Origin: Mimachlamys varia
Taxonomy: Eukaryota; Mollusca; Bivalvia; Pectinida; Pectinidae
Assembly: GCA_947623455.1 (NCBI GenBank)
Contig: OX392543.1
Coordinates: forward strand, 20,272,757 to 20,336,756
Direction: 5' to 3'
Length of the DNA stretch: 64,000 nucleotides
Part shown: one piece after another, positions 23,302-35,223 of the stretch
How the letters are laid out: every line of letters starts with the position of its first letter
How positions within the stretch are numbered: position 1 is the first letter of the stretch
Translations under genes and position numbers: made by a program
The notes under the pieces: generated by a model
Told to the model about the DNA's origin: nothing
Seen by the model: only the letters and a program-made list of their open reading frames with translations
Databases searched by the model: none

Positions 23302-23686
23302 AGGCCCAATATACGTAACTTTCGGTAAAACTTGAAGCGAAAATCAAGCCTAATAACTTGTTATATTTATAGATTTAGTTAAGATTAACTGATATCAACA
23401 ATATTCAAGATGAACTCTTACGCGGTTACCGGTACAGAAGCAGCTGAAACTCAGTATTTGTAAACAAGCGTCCATTTTGAACCGTCTCCTAACTTCGGTT
23501 TGTTGTTGAAGTGGGCCCCACCTGAATCATTTTGAATTCTTTGGATTTTTTTGTCCAGAGTTTCTTGTAAGTTACCGCTCCGGTTTACTTCGTCTAAGGC
23601 TTATTATTGCATGGTTATCAACTGGATATTTTTTCAGAATTTTCCAGAATCACGAAAAAAATCCTGAAGTTACGTATATTGGGCCT
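23302..23686 (+). mobile_element. TTAA-flanked MITE copy 3, 385 bp
   Basis: Perfect 16-bp ends AGGCCCAATATACGTA and TACGTATATTGGGCCT, with TTAA at 23298-23301 and 23687-23690. The interior is closely similar to copy 2 over the whole length, including GCGGTTACCGGTACAG and GAAGTGGGCCCCACCTGAAT. Equal length and high similarity indicate a discrete non-autonomous family. Confidence 0.95.
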
Positions 23687-23930
23687 TTAAGAATGAAAGA
23701 AGGCAAGATTGCGAACCATTGTCATATCCAGTGCGAGCGAACTGTTACCCGTGGTCCCGAAATCATGAAGCAATTATAGACTGAAGTTTTTGCTTTTTCA
23801 GTCACGTATCACTTTACCTTTCGTGACGTTATTTGCCATTGGTTAAGTCTAAACTTAAGACAAATTTAGACTTAGAATTGTTTCATGACCCTGGGGCCTG
23901 GACTTTCGAGAACGGTAGAACAAAAACAAT

Positions 23931-24120
23931 CAGAGAATACCTAAGCGTCAACAAAACCATAATCCGAACTCAAAATCGATAAAACTAGAGGCAAAATAGG
24001 AACACAGAAAATATTTACATGGAGACCCTCGTAAAAGTACAAGAGACTAAGACCAGGTATCCTGGAAGAGTAAGCGTCTTCTGCTTCATCGACGACACCC
24101 GCCATGTAAATCTTGGTCAA
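23931..24120 (-). mobile_element. Retroelement 3' tail, minus strand
   Basis: CAGAGAATACCTAAGCGTCA, then ATCCGAACTCAAAATCGAT, ACCCTCGTAAAAGTACAAGA, AGTAAGCGTCTTCTGCTTCA and ACCCGCCATGTAAATCTTGG: a well-kept reverse-strand copy of the tail at 53400-53612, without coding sequence. Confidence 0.88.
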
Positions 24121-24489
24121 ATACAGTTAAGTATCAAACGTGAGATTGCGTAACGTTTGGAATTTCGAATAAAAGAGAACGTAAAATTGCGTTCCGCTAG
24201 AATTTTAAGAACGCGATAACACAAGTTTGAGCACAACCGGAATTTCGATAGCTGGAAATCGTACCAGATCGTAATCTCTATAACAAGGTTATGTTGTGTA
24301 CCCCTGAAATTTCGAGTATTCCAGAATGTAACAGGGTGTGACTCCTGGAATGTCGAGAATTGGAGAGCATTATAGAGCATTAACGATTAACTGACAGGTT
24401 GTACCGGGGGTCGGAATGAGGCTCTAACGGATCCAAACTCGCTATAGCTACGCTGCTAACATGTGATTACAATTGTTAGGGCAAGGCAT

Positions 24490-24545
24490 ACTGCTTTGTC
24501 AATAAGGTTGGCCTCGTTACTCCACTAGACCACCGTGCGTCATGC
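24490..24545 (-). mobile_element. tRNA-like SINE head, minus strand
   Basis: On the minus strand, GCACGGTGGTCTAGTGGAGT matches the head of the SINE at 3388. The rest is diverged and the boundaries are unclear. Confidence 0.5.
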
Positions 24546-24724
24546 CTGGACAGATACCTGCTAATGAGGCAGAGAATCAGCATCGTCACAGGTTACAGAG
24601 GAAACATGTATAACGGGACGAGGGGGGTGGGGTAACGGAATGTATCAACGTATTTATCCCTGAAGACCGACTTGAACAGAATGAGTTCACGAACAATGTA
24701 TACCGGTGTGAGGTTTGGTACATT

Positions 24725-25290
24725 TTACTTATGTTTAAGTTTAAGATTTCTGTATATACATGAACTATATATAAATATTCTAGTACGAGGAAAGCCAGGG
24801 GGCTTAAGGAATAGTGGATAATTTAAATGTATAGTTTCGTATATACTAAATATACATACTCCGATACGGGGAAAGCAAGAGGTGTTTAAAGAATAGCAGA
24901 CAATTTACTTATGTATTGTTTAGGTACATATGTATACATAAACTAAATATACATATTCCGGTACGTGGAAAGCAAGAGGGGTTAAGGAATAGCAGACAAT
25001 TTACTTATGTGTTGTTTAGGTACATATGTATACATAAACTAAAAATACATATTCCGGTACGAGGAAAGCAAGAGGGGTTAAGGAAAAGCAGACAATTTAA
25101 ATATATTGTTTATAGGTATCTATGTCTATACTTAATATACATACTTCGATACGAGGAAAGCAAAATAAATTAATGAATAACAGACAACTTACTTATACCG
25201 TGTATATCGTTTTGGCATCTATGTATACATGAGCTGAATATACATATTCCGATACGAGGAAAGCAAGAGGGGGTTAGGAGTAACATATAC
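24725..25290. repeat. ~96-bp tandem array, six copies
   Basis: Each unit contains ATACATATTCCG(G/A)TACG(A/T)GG, AAAGCAAGAGGGGTTAAGGA and AGCAGACAATTTACTTATG. The CCG(G/A)TACG mark recurs at 24858, 24955, 25051, 25143 and 25246, spacings of 92-103 bp. Central units are most alike and the outer ones diverge. The frames across it are not genes. Confidence 0.9.
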
Positions 25291-25925
25291 GTGGGTAAAC
25301 TGTTGGGAGAATGGACGGTGTCGTTTTCAGCTAAACGAGGAATATTTGATGCTGATTTATGTCTGAATGGAACTTTTAACAATTTACAAAAATATCTTAT
25401 AATTGCCTTCCCGTCTTGATGGTAAGGCTTTCCGACCAGTTTCTGTGTATTCTTTCACGTTAGTTTGGACACTCTAGTGTTTACAGCTGATATAGTCTTA
25501 CTTAATTTACATTATTTAATTAAAAAATGAATGTTTGTTCACGTTTAAAGTAAACTGTAATTCGCTGTTAAGAATTTACTGTCACTTTTATAATTTTCGC
25601 GAAGTGGAAATTTTGGCGATTTTTTTTTCATAGAGAATAATACATTTATAACGAATTATTTATTGAGCAAGTACAATTGTCCCTTTGTATACATTTATTT
25701 TCTTTTTGCAAATTTAAAAAGCTGTGATAAAATGTCCATATTTTTGTAAATATACAGTTTTAATTTCGGCATTTGCCAGCGTTTATGATATCGAAGGGTA
25801 TTTGATAAACATTACATAAGGGGCATCTTCACTAATGGCATATTGATGATATATGACCTCGTTTCTGTATTGATTTTCAAATATTCCTCTTTATCACATA
25901 CCTGAGCCATTCAATCATGTCATAC
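25291..25925. other. Unique AT-rich sequence
   Basis: No feature recognised. Confidence 0.5.
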
Positions 25926-26000
25926 GGCCATGTCATAAATATGGTATTACACGTGTAATAACACTATTGTGACGTCATAAACAAATGACGTCACATGATT
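25926..26000. other. Palindromic pair of CRE-like octamers
   Basis: TGACGTCA occurs at 25970-25977 and 25986-25993, arranged as ATTGTGACGTCATAAAC then AAATGACGTCACAT, an interrupted palindrome. TGACGTCA is the classic CREB/ATF site, but the same palindrome recurs in dispersed repeats here, so a regulatory role is not implied. Confidence 0.55.
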
Positions 26001-26111
26001 GTTTTGGTAGTATAGTGAAAATCGTACCATCAAACTTGAAATTGACTGTTCTATCGAGAATGATTTGAGAGTTTTGGTGTATTTTCTCATGAATATAAGT
26101 TATGTGATGAA

Positions 26112-26188
26112 TAGAATCTTACACTCGTGTCAATGTAATATGAAAATTATAAATTATAAATTCCATATTACATCGACACTCGTGTCAG
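26112..26188. repeat. Short inverted repeat
   Basis: ACACTCGTGTCAATGTAATA and, further on, CCATATTACATCGACACTCG form arms of about 23 bp around an A/T-rich loop. It may be a small foldback element; no target duplication is evident. Confidence 0.55.
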
Positions 26189-26890
26189 ATCCTCTATATC
26201 TTGCATTGCAAAAGATAAAAGTGAATCTAGCAGACATATTGGTATCCTTTCCGTTTATGTCACGGATTTCAGTGTTTAAACAAGTTGCTTTAAGGCAATT
26301 TAAGTATTTTTGTAAGACTTATCTGAAAAAAAAAAAAAAAAATATGAAAGTTCAAAACATTTCTCATTTTGAAATTCTGCGATGTTCTACATTTCGTGAA
26401 AATCAATATTAATGAAAAACAAGTTTGGCAAGCATCCGGATATTGTTGGAAAACTATCAAGTTTGGAATCTTTGATTTTTCAAATGGAAATGTTTGCGTG
26501 TCAGCAGTAAATTGCATGAATTCTGTGTCACATGGTCCCGTTTGGTGTTCTGTTTCTATATAATCAAGGGCGGGAATTCTTTGGCTGTCGTCTGCTACAC
26601 CAAACACATATATGATTATGCCATGTTTGAAGTGAATATTGAATACGGGTCCTTAATTCAAATCACTGTCGGATGAAACAAAAAGTCACATTTACATCTT
26701 TAAAAAGACATTAAATCTAAGTTTAAAAATCCATGTTTGATAATTGAATTGCACACCGAAGCCTCCCCTTGTTGTAATTCTATATACTGATTTACCTTGT
26801 TTAACTTCGTATGCTACAGCCAATGGCGCTGTCGGTGCGTCACGCTGTTAGCCAGGAATGCAATTCGTTAAGAAGATGGTGATCAAGTAT
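26189..26890. other. Unique sequence with a poly(A) run
   Basis: It holds a run of about 17 A near 26326-26342. Overlapping frames of 60-115 codons on both strands have no recognisable domain. Confidence 0.5.
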
Positions 26891-26894
26891 CGCG

Positions 26895-27430
26895 TTTGTA
26901 AGTCCTACAGTAGAGATTCGCGTTTGTCCGTCCTACGGTAAAGTCTCGCATTTTTGTCATACTGTTGAAGTCTCGCGACTGTCTTACTGTGCGGTCTTGC
27001 GTTTTTTCTTACTAAATATAATGTCATCTGTAGAGTTTCGCTTTTGTTCTGCCGTAGAGTTCGTGTTAGTCCTTCCTTAGAGTTTCGCATTTGTCATCTT
27101 TAGAGTCTTGCAAATGATGCTGGCCTATCTTCTACAGTAAAGCATATTACCTCTGTCCTACTAAAGATTTTGAAATCAACCCTTCTGTAGTGTCGCGTTA
27201 ATCCACTACTTAAGAAGCTAGTGTTTGTCTTACTGTAGAGTGTCGCGTCTGTCCTACCATAGTCTTGCGTTTGTCCTTATTTAGGAGCTCGTGTTGGGCC
27301 TACATTATAAAGTCTTGGTTTTGTCCTATACTATAGATATTAGCATATCTTCGAGGCTTGCGTCTGTCCTTCTAGAGAGTATAACCGCTTCTATACTGCA
27401 GGATCTTGGGTCTGGCCACCTGTAAAAGGA
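26895..27430. repeat. Old, degenerate ~30-bp repeat
   Basis: Loose repetition of GTCTCGCGTTTGTCCTACTG-like phrases with variable spacing (for example near 26930, 26970, 27050, 27190, 27240 and 27260). Related phrases reappear at 27705-27790 (AGTATCGCGTTTGTACAACT). It looks like a minisatellite that has lost its regular period. Confidence 0.65.
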
Positions 27431-28480
27431 ACAATTGGCTCAAATATCTAATTTTGAAAACAAATATTGTCTCGCTTTTGTAAATTGTATAAAGAATATT
27501 GTCTCTTTATAATTTGCCCCCGTTTATAAAGAAAGCTATGTCGTGCTTTCACGTTTCATCGATTTTATTAGAATTATTATCCTGCATTTTTTTGTGGTGC
27601 ACAAAAATACCGCCAGGCACATTTGCGACTGTACTAGATCTGTTTTATATAAACAACGACAGAATTAGTTTAAAACAAGAGAAATGTTGTCTTAGATACA
27701 CAGTATCGCGTTTGTACAACTGTACATTGAATGGCAATGCTATCTCGGATCCGTCCTACTGTATAAAGAAAGCTATTGCGTCTGTCCTTATCTAGAAGAA
27801 AGCCCGCACAACTATCAAGGCAGTCTACTTCACTATTGATTGCAGAGTCCGGCACTATTTGAAATAACAGCGCGATAAATTCCTCAGTGAGGACATAAAC
27901 GCACGGAATTTGCCGAAAATACATCGAGTATTCCCGGAGGAGGCGCAGACTACCTTGTGTGACGTCATTATACAGCTACTTCTCAACCGTATTTGACAGT
28001 TAATTCCATAAAATATTTTGCCCAGGGTTGTTTATACTGGTCTTTTATAGATACAAGTATCATTCACATGCTTTACAGGGATCGACCATATAATGGAACG
28101 GACGATCAATGCAAGGAATAAATAAGCACGGGAGAAAACGAAAGAAAATGATAAATTGTTATAAGAAAAAAAAAGTTAAAGGCTAAAGCAATAATTGTTA
28201 CGACTATTATTTGCATGCGCAAGAAATAACAATCAACATGTTCTTTCACTAGTTTCTACAAACATGCAGCTCTTGGAAATGAAGCAAATGATGTACTTTC
28301 GGAACAGTGAAACAATTTAAGAGCGTTTGATTTAGGGATCATAAATTTAATAAATAGTTTAAATTTCAGACAGGGGGAGGGTGGCATTGCTGGGGGGGGG
28401 GAGAAAAATGAGTAATGTCACAATAAGTGCACAGAAACATAAGATCAATGAAACAACAGAGGATTAAGGAATCATAGCTT
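27431..28480. other. Mostly unique sequence
   Basis: Apart from the degenerate repeat remnants at 27705-27790, TGACGTCA at 27960-27967 and a run of about 11 G near 28392, nothing is recognised. A 98-codon + frame (27499-27795) runs through the remnants and is not convincing. Confidence 0.5.
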
Positions 28481-28484
28481 TTAC

Positions 28485-29345
28485 AGCGATTATAGCTCAT
28501 GGAACCAAAGGAGACTATATAGGTCATAGGACCAAAGGAGACAATATAGGTCATGGGACCTAAGGAGACTATATAGGTCATGGAACCAAAGGAGACTACA
28601 TAGGTCATAGGACCAAAGAAGACTATATAGGTCATGGGACCTAAGGAGACAATATAGGTCATGGGACCCAAGGAGACTATATAGGTCATGGGACCAAAGG
28701 AGACTACATAGGTCATAGGACCAAAGGAGACAATATAGGTCATGGGACCCAAGGAGACTATATAGGTCATGGGACCCAAGGAGACTATATAGCTCATGGA
28801 ACCAAAGGAGACTATATAGGTCATAGGACCAAAGGAGACAATATAGGTCATGGGACCTAAGGAGACTATATAGGTCATGGAACCAAAGGAGACTACATAG
28901 GTCATAGGACCAAAGAAGACTATATAGGTCATGGGACCTAAGGAGACAATATAGGTCATGGGACCCAAGGAGACTATATAGGTCATGGGACCAAAACAGA
29001 CAATATAGGCCATGGGACCAAAGGAGACTATATAGGTCAAAGAACCAAATGAGACTATAAAGGTCATGGGACCAAAAAAGGCTATATAGGTCATAGGACC
29101 AAGGAGGTTATAAAGGTCATGGGACCAAAAAAGGCTATATAGGTCATAGGACCAAGGAGATTACAAAGGTCATGGGACCAAAAGAGACTGTATAGGTCAT
29201 GGGACAAAATTACACTATATAGGTCATGGGGCCAAAGGAGACAATATCGGTCATGGGACCAAAGGAGACAATATAGGTCATCGGCCCAAAAGTAACTATA
29301 TAGGTCATGGGACAAAAAGATACAATATAGGTGATGGGACAAACA
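28485..29345. repeat. 27-bp tandem array with 297-bp higher-order repeat
   Basis: About 32 copies of a 27-bp unit of the form ATAGGTCATGGGACCAAAGG plus AGACTAT. Nine codons per unit keep minus-strand frames open (242 codons at 28366-29094, 83 at 29091-29342), reading repeats such as MTYIVSFGP; these are not accepted as genes. The variant TATAGCTCATGGAACC occurs at 28491 and again at 28788, exactly 297 bp (11 units) apart, and the units between follow the same order. Degenerate units continue to about 29560. Confidence 0.95.
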
Positions 29346-29560
29346 GAAACTGCAAAACTAGATTATAGGACCAACAAAGACCTTGTGAGTTAAAGGACCA
29401 ATATACATTTATATGTATATCTTACTATGGACCAATAGGCTTATGAGTGTTATGGTCAATACGTATTGCACTGGCTGTACGAACCATGTGGGTTATAGGC
29501 CAATAAGGACCATGGAGTGTATTGGACAAATAATGACCATGTGAGTCATTCTATCATTCA

Positions 29561-30008
29561 AGGCACCATATGTTATTGAACAAATAAATATGACGTGGGT
29601 TATGGAGCGTGTGAATGCTAAATAAATGGACAGTGAAGACAATGCGGTTTATATGACCAACTATCGAGATTAAATGGCCTCTACAGACAGGGCGATTACC
29701 CAATCCAATGAGAAGCACAGAAGTTATCGACGAATATGCTTTTAAGGATAAATGAAAAGGACGTTGAAGTATTATCGGTACAGCATCAAATTGCATTAGG
29801 GAAAATAAAGATTATATACAAATAAAACTCGCACGCGGGCTATAGGTCCGATACGAGAGCATAACATAACATTATGATTACCGACCTCACGTGGAAGCAT
29901 TATGATTCTGTACGATTTTTTAACGATATACACTACAACTCAGAGCAACATTTCCTAGCAATGCGTGTTTTATTGCGCTGATTAAGAGCTGGAAATGAAC
30001 TCAATAAA
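29561..30008. other. Decayed array edge and unique sequence
   Basis: Scattered TATAGGACCAATAA-like phrases fade out here (for example near 29845). No gene is recognised. Confidence 0.45.
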
Positions 30009-30009
30009 G

Positions 30010-30168
30010 CAGACCCTCTTTACACAAACATAAAAACGTTATGTTCGCTCTGTATTTTAGACGATGGAGTCTCAATGTATGAGACTCATGCACCTCTCTT
30101 TACACAAACATAAAAACGTTATGTTCGTTCTGTACTTAAGACGACTGAGTCCCAATGAATGTAACTCA
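30010..30168. repeat. Tandem duplication, ~79-bp unit
   Basis: CCTCTTTACACAAACATAAA followed by AACGTTATGTTCG occurs at about 30013 and 30092. The remainder of each unit (ATTTTAGACGATGGAGTCTC against ACTTAAGACGACTGAGTCCC) is diverged. Confidence 0.8.
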
Positions 30169-30169
30169 T

Positions 30170-30242
30170 TCACCCCTGAAATTTCCAAATAAACTATTCA
30201 AACCTTTATACCAGAACAGTTCCAATGTGTCTACAGGGGTGA
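30170..30242. mobile_element. Short repeat family G, copy 1
   Basis: The ends CACCCCTGAAA and CTACAGGGGTG are inverted, and the interior shares AAACTATTCAAACC and AATGTGTCT with the copy at 35152. This is a ~73-bp miniature element or fragment. Confidence 0.6.
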
Positions 30243-30254
30243 TATATACAGAAT

Positions 30255-30393
30255 ACATGGAAAGTATCTTACAATACAATGTTTAGATTTTGCGAGGGTT
30301 AGGTAAGACGATAAGACCAGCGTCGGCCGAGCCGCCTTCATCTTTCCGTTCTGAGACAAAAATAAACATTGTATTGTAAGATACTAACCATGT
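30255..30393. mobile_element. Inverted-repeat MITE, 139 bp
   Basis: The arms ACATGGAAAGTATCTTACAA and TTGTAAGATACTAACCATGT are complementary, with the match continuing inward to about 30 bp (ATACAATGTTTA against TAAACATTGTAT). The interior is GC-richer (around 30310-30345). No coding frame. Confidence 0.85.
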
Positions 30394-30960
30394 GTTTTGT
30401 TTTACTGCAAATATTTAACATTTGAATCGACATAAAACTGATACAAAAACGTCATCTGTTGACCTTTTATGCACTGAAGTCATGCTACATATGTAATATG
30501 TTGCGTAGGAAAATAGTTATTCAATATTTCTTGCAGAACATCAAGGCGCAATACAATATAGTTCCATTTTTGTACGGAACAGATAATAATTAAATCCATG
30601 TGTGTGGAAATATGTAATTTATTCCCGATAAATGACCGTTTAATAATAATAAAAAGCACCAGTTAATAAAGAAAGACTTTTATATTTTCCGCAATTGAAA
30701 GTAGTCCGTCAGAACAGGAATAAGTTCACGTTTATTTTATTAACGGATAAAGCACTCTGTATTGACGGATAAAGCTTCTTTATCTGTCAGTTGTTATCGG
30801 CCGATATCTATGGTGGTTGCAGGATAAACTACGCGTGAAATGAAGGCTGTTACGTTACACAAATATCTTTGTTACATAAACATCTAACATAACAAAAGAC
30901 AATCTACGTCTGAAATAGCTTTGTGCATATAGAGGTGACTTTTAGGAGAAAAGTTATGCT
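30394..30960. other. Unique AT-rich sequence
   Basis: No feature recognised. Confidence 0.5.
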
Positions 30961-30964
30961 GTTT

Positions 30965-31195
30965 TAGGTTTTCGGTTTCGTTTTTGTTTTACGTCCTATT
31001 AACAGCCAAAGTCATTTACGGACGTGCCAGGTTTTGGAAGTCGAGAATGCCGAAGTACCCGGAAAAAACCACGACCTACGGTCAGTACCTGGCAACTGCC
31101 CTTCGTGGTATTCAAACTCGCAACCCAGAGGTGGAGGGCTAGTGGTAGAATGTCGGAAAGCCTCAAACTCTCGGCCACGCGGCCCCTGCAGTTTC
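30965..31195 (-). mobile_element. SINE C (Leu/Ser-type head), minus strand
   Basis: On the minus strand it starts near 31190 with a diverged head related to GTCGCGG(T)AGCCGAGTGG (here GGGGCCGCGTGGCCGAGAGT), runs through AGCCCTCCACCTCTGGGTTG and CGAGT, and ends with GGCTGTTAATAGGACGTAAA followed by an A-rich tail. The B-box region lies in the stretch read as TTCAAACTCGCAACCCAG on the + strand. Frames of 61-85 codons here are not genes. The tail is shared with family B. Confidence 0.8.
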
Positions 31196-33187
31196 AAATG
31201 GCGTTGTTGACCTCACACATAGTGTTGTATTGTAGGCTTATCATATATGTTAATCTCTGTTATGAAGATTTTATTAATTGAAAGAAAGTTTGTTTGTGAT
31301 GTTTATCTACAAATCAGGGTTACCAGTACAATTAATTGGCGCTACTTTACCTGCATGACGCGAACATTTACAGCAGATGATGATATGGAACAACCATTAC
31401 GTATATATGTGACTATAAGTGTACATTGCACGCTTACACATAACCACACATCTACGAGGTTGCAACGGCTCCCAGATAGCTTTAAATGTACAGGATAAAA
31501 TAATGTACAAGTATTCTGGCTTCAATTTGCAGGAAAAACACTTCTTCACTGAATTACGTTGTGTACATGATAACGAAATTGAAGAAAGTCTCGCGAGGAT
31601 TGAACGAGATTACATAAGAAATCGAACGAAATAGCCTTCTAGATTCTAAAGCAGCTTTACTCGCTGGCAAAATTCAATATATCCTGCGATCAAAATTAAA
31701 TGAGTTCTTTGGAATTTTGAGTCGTATAACATTTGCAGATCCCCTTGCTATTGGATATGCGTCTTTTTAATATGATTTATCAGGCAGAAACACAAATCAC
31801 TTTTTAGAAATTGCACTAAACCAAACACGGATTACATGTTTCGGATGGGTAACAGGGTAATAGGCTGACAGAATACATCGGTTACCGTTCAGTGTTTCAA
31901 GATATACGATACTCGCCGGAAATCCCAGTCATCTGCCTCAGAACTTGATTCAGGAGTTTTAATCCACCTAGGGGACAATTGCCCTCATCTTGTCCGCAAT
32001 TAAAAAAAAAAGCGAAAGTCGTATTTGGACATCGTTTCCGATCAATACCCACTAGAATGTTCATGACGTAAATAACAAAGAATAAATTCATTTTTTATGT
32101 TTCCGTTTTTGAAAGCACAGAAGAAGATTACGGATAATGGCGGTTATTCCTTTTTAATGTTCAAAGGACAATTAAATCGGTAGCAGAGTAGACGTTCTGA
32201 GAGGCAAATTGCACGAGTACCGGTTAATAGTCTGTGTTGGAAAATTGAATACGCCATACATGGGAAAGAAGAGCGTCACCCGAATTCACAACACGGATTG
32301 TCAGATTGAGTATGACGCAACTCTGATGTAACGTGTTCTATATATAGCGGTTCCGGGTCTCCGGGGACGTTTCACAGATTAGAAATCCCCAGGATTTCTT
32401 TACGCGCGACAAAGTATAGGCAGACGACAGCTTACATTGCAATGGAAGAAAGATAAGGTTTTTGATCACTGTATGGGATCTGGTAGGTCGTAACCTTTTT
32501 CCATTGAATGGAAACGATTTCTTTTTCATTGAGTGGAATCTGGTATGTCATAACGTTGTTTATTTTTTTAAAAACTCTACTGCATGTGTTGGAATGTTTA
32601 TACTAAACGATTTGTTATTTGTTTTCACTGATTTCATGTTAAATGCCACTATCTCTCGGGACACTGCAGGCATGAGAGATCAGTTTATCAAATAGCGCTC
32701 ATCAATCTGTGCGGTGAATCACTGCATAGAATCGATACCATCGGTATAGAAATGTAAATTATCATTACTACACGCTAGCACAACATGTACGATTAACTGT
32801 TTAAAATGTCCGTTCTTTTTTTGGCATGTTTAAAACGTGTACTGCACAGTTTGCACATGCGTTCAAGAACCGGCATATCTTGGCACCATCACAGGCATGT
32901 CCCATTCTATAGTTCATATTTCAGTGTTAAACATTTGTTTGTATCTGTATTACAATTTCTCCATAACTCTAAAAATGGTATGTGTTTAATACTAAAGACT
33001 TTTACTTCAAAATAACGTGTTTTTTTATTTAAACTTAATTTCATTTCTATTACTATACTTTACATTCATTTTAGCAAGAATAGTAAAAGATTAATTGATT
33101 AGGAAACAGGTTCGAACGTGTTCTTATTGATATGTACTAATGTGACCCATTACTAAAATGCAATTATTGATGAAAGCTACATGTATG
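31196..33187. other. Unique sequence, no gene supported
   Basis: Several 60-83 codon frames overlap on both strands without recognisable domains. A short direct repeat (GGGATCTGGTAGGTCGTAAC near 32474 and GGAATCTGGTATGTCATAAC near 32536) is visible. Confidence 0.5.
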
Positions 33188-33760
33188 AGCAAGTTCCATG
33201 GTCGCCAACTGTGTCTCATTGAGAAACATTCTCAATTTATGGTATGGAGTGGATGTTTTCGAATACGCTCATTGGTTTGCCAACTGTTTGTGATGATTTT
33301 GTGATAAAAGAATGAATGATTTGAAGTTCGAGATAAGAAATGCAAGAGAAAGAGTGAATGAAAGGAAAGAGGCCTCCTGTGTGGGGTTACATGATTTAAG
33401 AGGGATAAACCCAGAGCACCCCAAACCTGGCATCTAAAAAAAACTGGGGAATTAAAACATCTCCCGGAACATGAAAAAACAAAGTTTTTTGTGATTGAGA
33501 AGGATGCCTCAGTTCTCACTTTGAGGACTTTACATTTATTTGGATGTGACCAAGATTAACATGGCGGATTTCAGTGATAAAACATAACCCGCGTACTCTT
33601 CTGGGTCACCTGGTCTTGTTCTCTCGTACCTTTTCAAGTGTCTCCGTGTGGACACTTTCTCAGCTCATGTTTTGTCACCTAGTTTGGTCAGTTTGGGGTT
33701 AGGACTATTGTTTTGATGACGTTACAGTATTCTCTATTTTTTGCGATAAGTTAAGGTTTT
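33188..33760 (+). pseudogene. Reverse-transcriptase retroelement relic, C-terminus and 3' tail
   Basis: AGCAAGTTCCATGGTCGCCA reads as the conserved KFxGR stretch, followed by CTCATTGAGAAACATTC (LIEKH) and then a frame disruption. After a diverged middle, the tail blocks follow: CTCAGTTCTCACTTTGAGGA, GGATGTGACCAAGATTAACA, CTCTTCTGGGTCACCTGGTC and the last block CAGTATTCTCTATTT. It is the most diverged of the copies that keep coding sequence. Confidence 0.7.
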
Positions 33761-35150
33761 CTCTTTGATGAAATGCCCTGAAACCTATCAAGTTATTGTC
33801 CGGAATATTGCTGAACAAAACGTTACCTTCATTAAATTGAAAACAAGAATTTTACAGTTTTTGCATTGACTAGCCAAAAATATCTAAGCATCCTGAATGT
33901 ATGCAAAGTTACTATAGATGGTAACGTCTGTATCACACTGTGTAATTGGTCTTTAAAAAGACTTTTTTTGCTGCAAAAGGCACCGTCAGATCGGTTTTCG
34001 AATCCGGGACTATCTTAACTCCAGGTGAACGCTCTGCTGGCGACCTCCATAATCAGGCTCCGTTTCGTTTCCCTGATTAATTACGGCACAGCTAAAATAG
34101 AGGCGACGGAAAAATGCTCCGCTCTGTTTGGAATCGAGCTGGTGCCCTCGGAACTTTTAAAGAATCGTCAACCAGTTTTCTGGTTGCATTAGATTGCATG
34201 AAAACAAAATCCAACAGATCGTACTATCTAATTTTCATCGGAACAAAAACATCATTTTTGTTTTGTTTACATCCGTATAGCCGTATTAGGGCTGGGAACT
34301 ACCCAATGCAGATAACTTGACTATGGTTCCAATCCCGTAATAGTCCTGCTACACTTCCACTCTCAGAGCACTGGTCTGTATATATGTCTTGTCTTTTCTC
34401 TCTGTATCACTTTATTCCTCCTCTTTAATTTTCATTTTTTTCTTCTCTTTTTTTCAGAATTTATTTTTCAAAAATATGAAAAAAACATCTTTTGCCAATG
34501 ATAAATAGATTCCTTTTTAACATCCTTTGGGTTTTTTCACTGAGAAACATAGATGCAGATATCGGCTTTTTCGAATATTATGGCTTCAGAATAATGAAAG
34601 ATCGATCGTGTTCACATAGATCGTGCAAGCCGACCAATGTGTACAGAGTGATCAGGTTATCAACCATTTCTTGTCATAATAACAAACGGCTAAGACCCAT
34701 GCTTCTACAATTTTCCGTTAGATAGCTTATATTAATCTCCTTTTTATTAGTGAAAGCTATACTGGAGCAGATAGAACTACTGACGCCATATCATTTGATA
34801 TATTATATTGAAATTCCGAGCACTGACATATCTGCACTAGTGGCTTCGCAGAAAGTTCGGCCAATCAGATTGTTCCCACAATTGCGTGTCTTCCAAAGAT
34901 GTCGTTAAGATTCCTCGACAGTGAATTGACTTAATAGTCTTTTAATGGTATGATTTTAATATTCGGTTCTGTTAAATATACATTTCACTTTTTCTGTTGT
35001 ACTTTCTCCTACCCACGCTCAAATATGTTAGATCGGATAAATTGTTTTTTTCGAAATCCCCATTGGTTGGATTATGACATAATTGCGCGTGAGTCTTGCT
35101 TTGTGTTATTGACTCAATGGTACTATTTTTAGATTAAAAGCTTAACTCAC
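33761..35150. other. Unique sequence, no gene supported
   Basis: Short frames only (for example 34114-34320 and 34492-34725), without domains. Confidence 0.5.
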
Positions 35151-35151
35151 T

Positions 35152-35223
35152 TACCCCTAAAATTTTATAATGAACTATTCCAACCATTGATATGGGCAAG
35201 TTTAAATGTGTCTTCAGGGGTGA
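35152..35223. mobile_element. Short repeat family G, copy 2
   Basis: TACCCCTAAAATTTTATAAT, GAACTATTCCAACC and AAATGTGTCTTCAGGGGTG match the order of copy 1 at 30170, with inverted CCCCT/AGGGG ends. Confidence 0.6.

Noticed and set aside
28366..29094. 242-codon minus-strand frame reading a 9-residue repeat (MTYIVSFGP)
   Set aside because: It is the longest frame in the window but consists of the 27-bp satellite in frame, plus a short non-repeat end without a domain.
33975..34020. B-box-like GGTTTTCGAATCCGGGAC considered as another SINE head
   Set aside because: No A box at the right distance upstream and no match to the SINE bodies in this window.
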